Positions 24,185 through 35,981 of a DNA stretch of 64,000 nucleotides are shown piece by piece. The stretch is from Sabellastarte sp. h YS-2021 (lineage: Eukaryota; Annelida; Polychaeta; Sabellida; Sabellidae): assembly GCA_964017235.1 (NCBI GenBank), contig OZ024928.1:155272881-155336880 (forward strand), read 5' to 3'. Position 1 is the first letter of the stretch. Each line of letters opens with the position of its first letter. The position numbers were made by a program, and so were the translations under genes. The notes beneath the pieces are model-generated. The model ran no database searches. It was not told the origin of the DNA and saw only the letters and a program-made list of their open reading frames with translations.

Positions 24185-26176
24185 TTATGTCCACCCCACT
24201 GCTTTTTCCGGTGTCCGACGTCCGGCGTCCCACTTGGTTTCCAGACATTTTACGCAACAGTTCTTATCCTATCTTTACCAAATTTGGCATGCAGGTTTAT
24301 TGGGTTAATAGCTTGTATGGGATTGCTTTTGGTGATGATAGCTCTATAGCTAACTGAGTAATAGCTACTTTGCTACTTTTGAGTATCTCTTTGGTTCCAG
24401 ACATTTTAAGGAATGCTATTAAGCCTAGCTTTCTGAAATTTGGTATGGAGGTTCATTGGGTTAATAGCTTGTATGGGATTGCTTTTGGGGGGAATTGCTT
24501 CATAGATGAGTGAGTAATTAATTAAATAAATGAGTAATTGGCTATTTTGAATACTGAAAAAGGCAAATGTGCTCATATCTCCTAAACCGTGCGAGATAGA
24601 GCGATTTCGTCGAAATTTTCGACCCACAGGGTATATAAGGAATGTACTCTTTGCAATTTTCAAAAATTTTTCCCCTCCCCAAAAATGGTGGCAATTTTGA
24701 ATTTTCAAATTTTTGCCAAAAATGGCAAAACACAAATTTGCTTCTATCTCCTTAACTGTGCGAGATAGAGCGATTTCGCCGAAATTTTCGACCCGCAGGG
24801 TATCTAAAGAATGTAATCTTTGCAATTTTGAAAAAACTTACCCCTCCCTAAAAATGGCGGCCATTTTGAATTTTCGAATTTTTGCCAAAAATGGCAAAAC
24901 ACAAATTTGCTTCTATCTCCTTAAACGTGCGAGATAGAGTGATTTCGTCGAAATTTTCGACCCACAGGGTATCTAAGGAATGTAATCTTTACAATTTTCA
25001 AAAGAATTTCCCCTCCCCAAAAATGGCGGCCATTTTGAATTTTCGAATTTTTGCCCAAAATGGCAAAACACAAATTTGCTTCTATCTCCTAAACCATGCG
25101 AGATAGAGCGATTTCGTCAAAATTTTCGACCCACAGGGTATCTGAGGACTGTACTCTTGGCAATTTTTAAAAAATTTTCCCCTCCCCAAAAATGGCGGCC
25201 ATTTTGAATTTTCGAATTTTTGCCAAAGATCGAAACACAAAATTGCTTCTATCTCCTTAACTGTGCGAGATAGAGTGATTTTGTCAAAATTTTTGACCCA
25301 CAGGTTGTCTCAGAAATGCACTCTTATCAATTGTCAAGAAAATTTCCCCTCCCCACAAATGGCGACCATTTTGAATTTTCGAATTTTCGCCAAAAATGGC
25401 AAAACAAGAATTTGCTTCTATCTCCTTAACCGTGCGATATAGAGCGATTTCGTCGAAATTATCAAGCAACAGGGTATCTGACCAATGTACTCTTTGCAAT
25501 TTTCAAAAAATTTTCCCCTCCCCAAAAATGGCAGCCATTTTGAATTTTCGAATTTTTCCCAAAAATGGCAAAACACAAAATTGCTTCTATCCCCTTAACC
25601 GTGCGAGATAGAGCGATACCACAGGGTATCTAAGAAATGTACTCTTTGCAATTTTCAAAAAATTTTCCCCTCCCCACATATGGCGGCCATTTTGAATTTT
25701 CGAATTTTTGCCCAAAATGGAAAAACACATATTTGCCTTAACCGTGTAAAATAGAGTTATTTCGTTGAAATTTTCGACCCATAGGGTATCTAAGAAATGT
25801 ACGCTTCGCAATTTTCAAAAAATTTTCCTTTTCCCAAAAATGGCGGCCATTTTGAATTTTTAAATTTTTGTCAAAAATAGAAAAACAGAAATTTGCTTCT
25901 ATCTTCTTAACCGTGCAAGATAGAGTGATTTCGTCAAAATTTTCGACCCAACCAATGCAAAAAGGCATGAAGCTGAAATAATTTACATGTACACTAATAA
26001 ATATTTAAGCATCATTGATATATTTTACAAATGAAACAGGGTCTTGTAAGACTACTGTACAATTTTGGCAAAAGGTTCATGGCATGGACATTACACATGA
26101 TAATGTGTGTTCTTCTATGCTATCCTGTTTCTATTCATATGTCGCAGCTACTATCAACAGGGCGTCCTATTTCTAG
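24185..26176 (+). mobile_element. Helitron-like element, family 3, copy C1
   Basis: 5' end TTATGTCCACCCCACTG; 3' end GCGTCCTATTTCTAG before a T. Near the 3' end GCATGGACATTACACATGAT is a slightly decayed form of the inverted motif GGTGGACAT seen intact in copy C2, and is followed by the ACACAT-GATA-ATGTGT hairpin. Cargo is an array of R1-type 169-bp units. Head and tail match 33910-35414 closely. Confidence 0.8.
24560..25950 (+). repeat. 169-bp satellite array R1 in element C1
   Basis: About eight units; ACACAAATTTGCTT recurs at 24729 and 24898 (period 169). Consensus differs from element A (CTTCTATCTCCTTAACCGTG; TTCCCCTCCCCAAAAATGG), so each element family has its own R1 subtype. One unit near 25600 is shortened. 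ORFs on both strands are repeat artefacts. Confidence 0.9.
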
Positions 26177-27660
26177 TTATTGTATAAAATCTTTAAAAGG
26201 CATAATTTCAACTGAAACACAACAGGGTCAAGTGTGGCACCATCCTTGTTTACATTGTCAGTGATCTACTTCCTGTTTCAAGGAAGAGATGCCCAAAACC
26301 TGACCTACAAGAAAGCATAAAACACTTGTTTTATGTAGCTTTTGTTCATTTTTTTTATTTACTATTGCAGAAAAGTATTTTTGGTGAATATATAGCAACT
26401 CTTAATTATTTCTTGGATTAAAATGTACAACTTTCAACAAAACCTCTAATATCGCCCACTGCTCATGGTAACGGTTCCGATATTGAAATATTGATCGATA
26501 CAGCACCCTTAATTTTTATTCGATATTGATCCTCCATATGGCAGTTGATCCCTTTACTAATTATTAATATATGATGCATCCATAAATACTACATATAAAA
26601 CCAGGGCCAACTTTGTGGAGATGAGTTTTTGCATCAAAATGGGTATGAGTTTGCAAGGGCCGATTTGGCGAAAGGCCGAGTTGTCCATGATTCCTACAAT
26701 TCTATGATTGGACTTTGATCAATATTTTGAATCTAACTTATGTTAACATCTTTATATCATATTCTTCTATGACCAAATTACCAGAGGATAAGCATTACAA
26801 TTAATTATTGGAGTATATTTTGTTACATTTGTTTCAAAGTTTTATATTTTGATAAATTCTTTCTATTATCGACCTTTTACAGGTAACCGGAATACCAGTG
26901 CACGCCCATTTTATAGACTTATAGAAGCATATGTCCTTGTCCTCTAAAAAGAAATATAAGGTGGGTGTTTACTGGTAGAAAGCCACCACAAAGTGACTGC
27001 AGTATACACTTTATTCATACATATACATAAACAAGTAACAAAATGTTTCCTGTCACAATATCATATGTTATCCTTAATTATACTGCCTTGCCAATGTAGT
27101 TCCTAATCTGCACATTAAACTCTTAATCACACACGATACTTATTTCTATGGTGTGTCATTTCTAAACAAATGAAACAAGTCCTGACAAGTGTAGTATATT
27201 ATTAATACCAAAGTGACAATGAATCATGAAGAATTTTTAATAATGTCATAAAATGCAAGTAACAAATGAAAATTTCACTGGCGAGCGGTACATAAGGTGG
27301 TTACAGTGTCTCTCAACATGTGCTAGTTTATTTAAATATTATTTTTATCTTATATTTTTATATAACATTTGAATTTTTAATTTATTAAAATTAGCTTTGC
27401 CATTTACTCTCTAAATGTGGATAACTTTTAAGATCCTATTTTACTCCCTTTTAGTAAACTAACATGATATAATTCCTGTGACTCTTGTAATAATATTGTG
27501 ACTTTGGTATTTGCTGTCACAATAATAGCTAAGAAGATGTTACATTTTTCATGTAAAGACAGTCACAAAATTCCACAAGTTGACGATTCTGCTGTTAGTC
27601 TCCATATTTAGAAATTTTCACCAAGTTTGATATCGATGTGGATCATTACTCAGGCTAAAC
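26177..27660. other. Mostly unassigned AT-rich DNA
   Basis: Contains a reverse-complement relative (about 26600-26720, GAGTTGTCCATGATTC) of the foldback at 11080-11100, and GGTGTTTACTGGTAGAAAGC near 26960 matching the complement of 10887-10905. No coding exon recognised. Confidence 0.45.
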
Positions 27661-27839
27661 ACTACAAAAACTAGTATAATTGAATGCACTATGCAAAGTG
27701 TGTGAAGAATTCTTGATCCAAGCACAGGCTGTTCAAGATCTCCCAGAGTTAACGGGTGAAATTATCATTATTAGTAGCCATCTTGTACTAGCCACTTTTT
27801 CCCAAAATTGTTTTCCTGCCATTTTTGTTGGCCATCTTA

Positions 27840-28383
27840 AATTTTTGCGTAAAAAGGCAAAAACGCCTTTATCTTGGAAACAGTGCGAGATAGAGCGATT
27901 TTGACGAAATTTTTTACCCACAGGGTATCTGTAGTCAACTGACCACTTTCCCAAAATTCATTTTCCCCACCATTTTTGGCGGCGATGTTGAATTTCTTTG
28001 TAAAACACAAAAACACATTTAACGGCACAAGATGGGGTGATTTCGACGAAATTTTTGAGCCACAGGGTATCTGCAGAGGTTGCAGGTGACTTTTCCCAAA
28101 ATAATTTTTCCGCCATTTTTGGCGGCCATCTTGAATTTTTGCATAAAATGCAAAAAACACATTTATCTCAGAAACAGTGCGAGATTGAATGATTTTGACG
28201 AACTTTTTGCCTCACAGGGCAGCTGCAGAGTCTACTGGTGACTTTTCCCATAAATTGATTTACCACCCTTTTTGGTGGCCATCTTGACTTTCTGCCTAAA
28301 ACGCATTTATCTCAGAAATGGTGCAAGATAGAGCGATTTAAATGAAATTTTTGACCTCCAGGATATCTGCAGAGTCAACTGGC
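27840..28383 (+). repeat. Old R1-like array, about 3 units
   Basis: Units with TTTATCTTGGAAACAGTGCG, GATAGAGCGATTTTGACG and a TTTTTGGCGGCCATCTTG-type box, at roughly 170-bp spacing and about 25 percent diverged from each other. Confidence 0.75.
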
Positions 28384-28547
28384 TGTTGAGTAAATCAGTT
28401 GTAACTTGAAAACTATTTCATTTAGAGAATTTTGTTTAAATATATCATTGACCTACTTGTGGATCAGGTATAAGATAGTGGAAATTGCAGACCAATAGCT
28501 CATTGCATAGCTGGACAATAGCTATTTTCAGGTTTTCACTGTTGTAA
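28384..28547 (+). repeat. R3 unit split by element E
   Basis: One complete R3 unit (CTGTTGAGTAAATCAGTTGT onward) and the start of the next, which ends CACTGTTGTAA at the insertion point. The R3 sequence resumes after element E at 33125 with TTGTAACTTGAAAGTTATTG and runs to a family-F-like tail (TTCACGGGCACTAATTGCCTG, about 33183-33203). Confidence 0.78.
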
Positions 28548-29183
28548 TTAAGCGGCCCGTCAGGGGCACTTATTTGTTTTCATGTAAGTTCGACTGATCA
28601 CCGCCGCCACTTCAGGATTATGGTCTCCCTTGAATAGCTTCTTGGGCTTTCAAATTTTTCTTTTCTGTAGTTCTTTAAAACTATAGGGCGGGAAAAATTT
28701 TTGGATACTGGATTTTGGGATACTTTGTGGAGACCTTAAGCTCTACTTAAGGTAACCTTAAGCATTTTTCAAAAACACCCCATCATCGTGTTTTGGGAAA
28801 AACCAAACACACTGTGCTATAAAATTTATCAGGTACATTCTAGACCTAAATCCGCAGGTTGGAAAGGATTTTCTGATCAGTCGGACCATAGATGCCTAGA
28901 TGGGGAGGCGTTTCATTTTCGTAATTTTTTTTAAAAATGGATACTTTGTAACTCAAAAAATGTCAGGATTTCGGCATTTTGTGGGATTAACTTTGAAGCT
29001 ACTTTTTGATAATCCTTCACATGCCAAGTTTTTAGCACTGTATCTTCAATCTTAAGGTCACCTTAATGTCAAAAAAGGGGGTTTCCAGTTCACTTAGTTT
29101 TTCACTTTTTTCAACCAAACTTGGCATATATATTAAGATTTGCCAAAGCATTATACTGACTTTATGGTGACCTTAAACTGTTA

Positions 29184-30575
29184 TTAAGCAGCGGGATGCT
29201 TATTTGTTTTCACCGAAGTTCGACTGATTACCGCCGCCACCGGATTATGGTCTTCCTTGAATAACTTCTTAGCCTTTCAAATTTTTCTTTCCTTCTTATC
29301 TTTCTTTAAAACTATAGGGGCGGGAAAAATTTTTGGGATACTTTGCGCGGACCTTAAGCTTAACTTAAAGTAACCCTAAGCTTAACTCAAAAACGCCCCG
29401 TCATCGCGTTTCAGAAAAAGCCACACATACCTGTGTTATAAAATTTATCAGGTACATTCTAGACCAAATTTAATTTTCGTAAAATTTTTAAAAATCGGTA
29501 CTTGGTCTGTATCTCAAAAACGGTCAGGATTTCGGCGTTTTGTTGGAATAACTTATTCAGCTACTTTTTGATAATCTTTCACATGCCGAAGTTTTAGCCC
29601 TGTATCTGCACTCTTAAGGTCACCTTAATGTCAAAAAGGGTGTTTTAGCCCTCCAGTTCACTTAGTTTTTCACTTTTTTCAACCAAACTTGGCACATATA
29701 TTAAGATTTGCCAAAGGAATATCCTGACTTTATGGTGACCTTAAACTCAAAATGTTAATTGACATATGGCCTGCTTAAAGTCATCAAATTGGAATAAAAT
29801 CCTCTGGCTCCTTTCTTTTTCCATTTTAATATATTGAAATTATCACTGATATTAAACTAGATAAAAATAATACTTATGGTCACCTTAAACTCACAATATG
29901 AATGGAGTTGTAGCCACCTTGAAGTGAAATAAGGGGGTTTTCAGCCTCCAAGTATCTTATTGTTCGATTGACCTCAGTTAAACTTTGCACACCTATAAAG
30001 GATGGAAAACCAAAGGGTTATCCTGACTTTAAGGTGACCTTAAAGTGTTGATATAATTTTGCCCCCCCCCCCTAAAGTCATAACATTTGAATAAAGCCGT
30101 CTGGCTCCTTTCTTTTTTCATATCTAACATATATTGATATTGAAGGGACATTATCATATTATGGTCACCTTAAAGTCGAAATATCAATGAAGTTATGGTG
30201 ACCTTGCAGTGAAAAAGGAAGTTTCAGCCTCCAGCTATCTTATTGTTCAACTGACCTGAGCTAAACTTTATGCACTTATAAAGAATGAGAAAAGGGAAAT
30301 TCTTATTTTATGGCCACGTTAAAGTCCCAATATGAATGAAGTTATGGCCACCTTGCAGTGAAATTATGGAGTTTTAATCTCCAGCTATTGTATTGTTCAG
30401 CTGACCTCACTTTAATTGTGCAACTTATTAAAGATGAAAATAGGGACAAGTAACATACACAATGCAATAAAGTTCACAGTTTCTATTGCTTATGATGCAT
30501 ATGTTGACATCTTTTATGGGGGACTTCTTTTTCATCAGGGCCACTTCGTTTTTGTCAGCAAAAACATTCTTCTAG
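29184..30575 (+). mobile_element. Helitron-like element, family 1, nested copy
   Basis: 5' TTAAGCAGCGGGATGCTT, 3' hairpin GTTTTTG-TCAG-CAAAAAC (30548-30565) and ATTCTTCTAG at 30566-30575. Joining the flanks (ACCTTAAACTGTTA and TATAATTGTAGC) recreates a sequence present uninterrupted in a paralogous unit near 30030-30055 (CTTAAAGTGTTGATATAATT), so the insertion point is A|T with no duplicated target. Head is close to the outer element: GTTCGACTGAT and CCGCCGCCAC are shared. Confidence 0.75.
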
Positions 30576-31330
30576 TATAATTGTAGCTATGGTACCCCTA
30601 AAGTCATAAATTTGGAATAAAACCATCTGGCCCCTTTATTTTTAAAGAATCTATCTTATACTGATATTGAGGTTGATTAAAAGAAGACTCTTAACTACCT
30701 TATGATTTAAATATTAATAATGTTATGGCCATCGTAAACTTAAAATGTAGGTTTTTTCAGCCATAAGTTCGGTTAATGTTTAAATTTTTAGAATAAACTT
30801 GGCACATTTATAAAGGTTTGCCAGAAGGGATATTCTGATTTTATGGTCACCTTAAAGTCCCAATATCAATAAAGTTATGGTCACCTTACAGTGAAAAAAG
30901 GAAGTTTCCAGCCTTCAGCTATCTTATTGTTCAACTGACCTCAGCTAAACTTTGCCCACTTATAAAGGATGACAAAAGGGACATTCTTCTTTTATGGTCA
31001 CCTTAAAGTCCCAATATGAATGAAGTTATGGCCACCTTGCAGTAAAATTATGGAGTTTTTAACCTCCAGCTATCGTATTGTTCAGCTGACATCAGTTAAA
31101 TTTTGCACACTTATTAAAGATGACAATAGGGACATTCTAATTTTTTTTCCACCTTGAAGTTCCAATACAAGTACAGCCATGGCCATCTTGACGTAAAAAT
31201 GAGTTTTTTCAGCCGCCAACTGACTTATGGTTCAAAAACATCAGTTTAACTTAACACATTGATTAAGCTTAAGGAAGATTTTTATGTTTTTTTTACTTAA
31301 AATTCTTGTATTTCAGAGACTTTGGCCATC
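29690..31330 (+). repeat. Diverged tandem units R7
   Basis: At least seven irregular units of roughly 150-190 bp with TTATGGTGACCTTAAAGTC, TCAGCCTCCAGCTATCTTAT and TTGTTCAACTGACCTCAG words, interrupted by the end of the nested element. Function unknown; ORFs are short. Confidence 0.7.
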
Positions 31331-31401
31331 TTAACATAGTAAATATATAGTTATTGCTCCCACCTCATTTTTATGCCGGCTGACTTGTCATTCAGTTGAC
31401 A

Positions 31402-31860
31402 TTATGGCATCACTCTACGAACAACTTCTCCTCCAAATCAACAAGACCCTGAGACATGCTGTTACTTTTAAAAGACACCTTATCTATCGAGGATGGTAAA
31501 TTTTTAAAATTCACGCAGATCAATCTGTTTGTCTGTTTGCTAAAGCCATTAGAAGAGAGGTACCCCCACCCAAAGTATGAAACTTTCAACACTTTATCAC
31601 AATTTTCTCATTGACTATTGCAGGGATCTCTCTCTTATCTTAGATATATGTACTAGGCCATAAGTAAATTCCCTTGTTTGAGTATCAGTCCTGGATCTTT
31701 CCTAATTTTTTTTATTGAAAAATATTGCATTTAGAACATTTTGTTAAATATATTTTTCATCTATTTTTCTTTCAGCTATAACATAGTAAAATTTCAGACT
31801 TGTAGCTGATTGCAAAATTATGTAATAGCTGTATATAAAACTATACATTTGTCACATTGT
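31402..31860 (+). mobile_element. Family F head fragment
   Basis: TTATGGCATCACTCT and CAACTTCTCCTCCAAATCAA match the heads of elements at 11716 and 50053, continuing through AAAGACACCTTATCTATCG and one R3-like unit before similarity is lost. A second, shorter head (TTATGGCATCACTCTGCGAC) is at about 32782. Confidence 0.65.
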
Positions 31861-31894
31861 CTGATCTGTGCAAAATCCGGACCAGAGAAAAGAA

Positions 31895-31980
31895 TTGCCC
31901 GTGTGTGTGTGTGTTACAGAAAAAGAATTGCCTGTGTGTGTGTGTCACAGAAAAAGAATTGTGTGTGTGTGTGATATATG
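31895..31980 (+). repeat. (GT)n minisatellite
   Basis: Three copies of ACAGAAAAAGAATTG joined by GT runs of 5-8 repeats. Typical slippage-prone sequence. Confidence 0.85.
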
Positions 31981-33087
31981 TCTGCGTTTTTCTCCCTTCA
32001 GTGTTTCAATTGAAGTAGAGAGGGGTGGGGAAGATTTACAATTATAGACCTTTTCAACATCTCCTCAGGTGACTGAACTTAGGTAAACACTCGTGCCCGC
32101 AAATACAGATTTACTGCAGTGCACACACAAACATCCTTTGCTTTTCTCTTTGTGTACATTATTGAGGCACAAATATCACTTAGATTCTTTGATATCTAAT
32201 ACTTTGAGTTATTTTGTGTTGCGTGTTAACTTTAAAAATATTTAATTTAGAATTAGAAAACCAGTTTACAACACTGTTCTATATTCACATTGTCCCAGGT
32301 TTTTAATGGAGAGGGGTTGCAATATACATGTACTTGAATATTTTCATAAATTACCCAGAAAAAAATGTTTCTTTAAGTTAAAAACATAGCTTGTTATGGT
32401 CAGCCTTACTTTGTGGAAAGTCAAAATAAATGCATTAGCAAAGAAAATCCATAAAGATTCCTGATTACATGCACAATTTGTATATGATCAATGATGATTA
32501 TTTTAAATTCATATTTTGACATATTCAGAAATATTACCTAATACCAATATCTGTTCTCATTACTACCATAAGGAGGTTATGTTTTGGATGTGTTTGTATC
32601 TCTGTTTCTTAATACTCGAAAAGACATGAACAGATCTTTATGAAATTTTTCGTGTACATAGGGCCTGACTGGAGGAAATAAAATTAAATTTTGTGAAAAA
32701 TCCAGATCACATTCTGGATACAAAAGCCCTAAATTTTCAAATGTCAAATTTTAGTGTATTTTTTAAAATGGTTTTGGTTTATTATGGCATCACTCTGCGA
32801 CGTCATGCCTGTTTTGAGAGAATGGAAAAAGCCTTAAATTAAATATCTCCTGGAAACAGTTTACGATTCCACATTTACAGCTACAGTTTCTCTTCAGCCA
32901 ACCTCAGCAAAAATGATTTGTAAAATGTACCACTTTACGAAACACAATAAAGCTCACATTCTGCTTACAGTTTAATACTGCAACTGCTACAGTTTTTAAA
33001 TAATCCACTTTTCGATCAGATACAAAACACAGTAGAGCTTAGGTTCTGCTTACAGTCTCGTACTGCAACTGCTACAGCTCTCCATCC
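31981..33087. other. Element E tail region, non-coding
   Basis: AT-rich DNA with the third relative of the 23620 repeat (32620-32780) and a short family-F head. Two copies of a CTGCTTACAGT/TACTGCAACTGCTACAG phrase at 32955-33080. No gene recognised. Confidence 0.5.
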
Positions 33088-33359
33088 GGGCCGCTCATTT
33101 TTGTTAGCAAAAGCCTTTTTCTAGTTGTAACTTGAAAGTTATTGCATTTAGAGAATTTTCTTCAAATAAGTTATTCACTGTTCACGGGCACTAATTGCCT
33201 GTTTAAAATTGTGAATATCTTAGAAATTGTAAAAGATAAAGTAGTGTGAGTTCATTTTTTATTCAAAAGGGTAGTTCAGGGTTGGTGCACCTTTAAAAAT
33301 GAAATTTTTCATTTTTGGCTGCCATCTTTGATATTCATGACTTAGTATTGTTCCACAGT

Positions 33360-33909
33360 CCCCCCATTATTATTGCTCCCAGCGGTTTGCAATGTGAACC
33401 AACCTATAGGAAATCATGGGCTGGGAATCTTCTGATGTGGTCAGATTTGACCTTGGACCTTTCCTTCAAGATCAAACGTGGTGGCAGAGTGGTAACACTC
33501 TCGCCTCCCACCTCTGCGGCCGGGGTTCGATCCCCGTCATGGCCGTAAGTGGGAAAGCTGGTAGTTGCTTGCCGTTGGTCGGCAGTTTACAGTACAGAAC
33601 CCTAGCGAACTATATGTACTGGTTTCCTCTGCCCTTCCAACTACCCGTCGTGATATGACCTGTACAGTGTTGAAAGCGACGTAAAACCCCAAATAAACAA
33701 ATAAACAAATCAAGATCAAACGAGGATAACTAAACTTAAAAGTGCTTATAACTTGCTTATTATTGGTCCTAGAGGTTTGCAATGTGAAACCAACTTATTG
33801 GAAATCATTGGCTGGGAATCTTGTGATGTGTTCAGATTTGACCTTGGGCCCCTCCTTCAAGGTCAAACGAGGATAGCAAAACTTACAAGTGCTTATAACT
33901 CGCTTATTA
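33360..33909 (+). repeat. R4 array, left part, split by a SINE
   Basis: 147-bp R4 units (GGAAATCATGGGCTGGGAAT; TCAAGATCAAACG). The first unit is interrupted by the SINE at 33479-33709, and the last by element C2 at 33910. After both are removed, the units read continuously into 35415-35889. Confidence 0.85.
33466..33722 (+). mobile_element. tRNA-derived SINE, copy 1
   Basis: The element (about 33479-33709) has a pol III A box (GTGGCAGAGTGG), a B box (GGTTCGATCCC), a body with TTGCTTGCCGTTGGTCGGC and a tail of ACGTAAAACCCC plus AAATAAAC repeats. A perfect 13-base target-site duplication TCAAGATCAAACG flanks it (33466-33478 and 33710-33722). It lies in an R4 monomer, which dates the insertion after the array formed. 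Confidence 0.93.
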
Positions 33910-35414
33910 TTATGTCCACCCCACTGGGGGGTGGACATATTATTTTTGCTTTTTCCGCCGTCTGGTGTCCCACTTGGTTTCCAGACATTTTAGGCAACAG
34001 TTCTTATCCTATCTTTACCAAATTTGGCATGCAGGTTTATTGGGTTAATAGCTTGTATGGGATTGCTTTTGGTGATGATAGCTCTATAGCTAACTGAGTA
34101 ATAGCTACTTTGCTACTTTTGAGTATCTCTTTGGTTTCCAGACATTTTAAGGAATGCTATTAAGCCTAGCTTTCTGAAATTTGGTATGGAGGTTCATTGG
34201 GTTAATAGCTTGTATGGGATTGCTTTTGGGGGGAATTGCTTCATAGATGAGTGAGTAATTAATTAAATAAATGAGTAATTGGCTATTTTGAATACTGAAA
34301 AAGGCAAATGTGCTCATATCTCCTAAACCGTGCGAGATAGAGCGATTTCGTTGAAATTTTCGACCTGCTGGGTATATAAGAAATGTACTTTTTGCAATTT
34401 TCAAAAAATTTTCCCCTCCCCAAAAATAATGGCCATTTTGAATTTTTGCCAAAAATGGCAAAACACAAATTTCCTTCTATCTCCTTAACTGTGCGAGATA
34501 GAGCAATTTCGTCAAAATTTTCGACCCACAGGGGATCTAAGGAATGTAATCTTGGCAATTTCAAAAAATTTTCCCCTCCCCAAAAATGGCGGCCATTTTG
34601 AATTTTCGAATTTTTGCCCAAAATGGCAAAACACAAATTTGCTTCTATCTCCTTAACCGTGCGAAATAGAGCGATTTCGTCGAAATTTTCGACCCACAGG
34701 GTATCTAAGGAATGTAATCTATGCAGTTTTCAAAAAATTTTCCCCTCCCCAAAAATGGCGGCCATTTTGAATTTTCGAATTTTTGCCAAAAATGGAAAAA
34801 CACAAATTTGCTTCTATCTCCTTAACCGTGCGAGATAGAGCGATTTCGTCAAAATTTTCGACCCACAGGGTACCTGAGCAATGTATTCTTGGCAATTTTC
34901 AAAAAAATTTGCCCCTCTCCAAAAATGGCGGCCATTTTGAAATTTTGCCCAAAATGGCAAAACACAAATTTGCTTCTATCTCCTTAACCGTGTGAGATAG
35001 AGCGATTTCGTCAAAATTTTCAACCCACAGGGTATCTGAGCAATGTACTCTTGGCAATTTTCAAAGAAATTTCCCCTCCCCAAAAATGGCGGCCATTTTG
35101 AATTTTCGAATTTTTGCCAAAAATGGCAAAACACAAATTTGCTTCTATCTCCTTAACCGTGCGAGATAGAGCGATTTTGTCTAAATTTTCGACCCAACCA
35201 ATGCAAAAAGGCATGAAGCTGAAGTAATTTACATGTATAGTAATAAAAATTTAAGCATCCTTTTATATATTTTACATATGAAACAGGGTCTTGTAAGACT
35301 ACTGTACAATTTTTGCAAAAGGTGGACATTACACATGATAATGTGTGTTCTTCTATGCTATCCTGTTTCAATTCATATGTCGCTGCTACTATCAACAGGG
35401 CGTCCTATTTCTAG
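33910..35414 (+). mobile_element. Helitron-like element, family 3, copy C2
   Basis: 5' TTATGTCCACCCCACTG with a palindromic GGGGTGGACAT partner close by. GGTGGACAT at 35321-35329 is the perfect complement of ATGTCCACC at 33912-33920; then the hairpin ACACAT-GATA-ATGTGT (35331-35346) and the end GTCCTATTTCTAG. Removing it restores a standard R4 monomer (CGCTTATTA + TTGGTCCTAGAGG), so the target is A|T with no duplication. Cargo: about five R1 units. Confidence 0.86.
34310..35190 (+). repeat. 169-bp satellite array R1 in element C2
   Basis: About five units of the C1 subtype with GATAGAGCGATTTCGTC and AAAATGGCGGCCATTTTG, some internally shortened. The minus-strand ORFs here are the same artefact as in element A. 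Confidence 0.88.
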
Positions 35415-35889
35415 TTGGTCCTAGAGGTTTGCAATGTGAAACCAACTTATTGGAAATCATTGGCTGGAATCTGGTGATGTGTTCAGATTTGACCTTGGGT
35501 CCCTCCTTCAAGGTCAAACGAGGATAGCAAAACTTTCAAGTGCTTATAACTCGCTTATTATTGGTCCTAGGGGCTTGCAATGTGAAACCAACTTATAGGA
35601 AATCATGGGCTGGGAATCTTTTGATGTGGTCAGATTTGACCTTGGACCCCTCCTTTAAGGCCAAATGAGGACAGCCAAACTCAGAATTGCTTATAACTTG
35701 CTTATTGTTGGTTCTAGAGGTTTGCAATGTGAAAGCCACTTGTAGGATATCATGGACTGGGAATCTTCTGATGTTGTTAGCGTTGACCTTTGGCCCCTCC
35801 TTCAAGGTCAAACAATGGTTCACTGGTTTTGGTGAGTTGTCTTTCTGGTGGCTACAAAATTGTATCAGTCCTCCGATGTGTAGGCCTAG
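35415..35889 (+). repeat. R4 array, right part, and family H tail
   Basis: About three R4 units, then GGTGAGTTGTC and a decayed hairpin leading to GTAGGCCTAG (ends 35889) before T. The same tail ends the element at 37445-39409. Confidence 0.75.
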
Positions 35890-35981
35890 TTGAAAAATGT
35901 TGTTTATCTTGGAAACTATGTAAGTTGTCCTTTTCCGGTGGATACATCTTGCATCTGGCCAAAATTGTACCCATGGCCTAG
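35890..35981 (+). mobile_element. Second family H tail
   Basis: TAAGTTGTCCTTTTCCGGTG, GATACATCTTGCATC and a final CCATGGCCTAG repeat the order of the preceding tail. Two 3' ends in a row suggest one H element inserted close to the end of an older one. Confidence 0.55.

Larger units (their letters stand above)
28548..33124 (+). mobile_element. Helitron-like element, family 1, copy E (outer)
   Basis: 5' TTAAGCGGCCC; near the 3' end GGGCCGCTC (33088-33096) complements AAGCGGCCC (28550-28558) at 8 of 9 positions, followed by a TTTTTG-TTAG-CAAAA hairpin and terminus CTAG (33121-33124) before T. R3 satellite sequence flanks both sides, which supports one insertion event. It has itself been invaded by a younger member of the family (29184-30575) and holds two family-F head fragments (from about 31402 and 32782). 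Confidence 0.72.

Noticed and set aside
33479..33550. Possible functional tRNA gene (A and B boxes present)
   Set aside because: The cloverleaf does not close properly, and the sequence continues into a SINE body with tail and target-site duplication.
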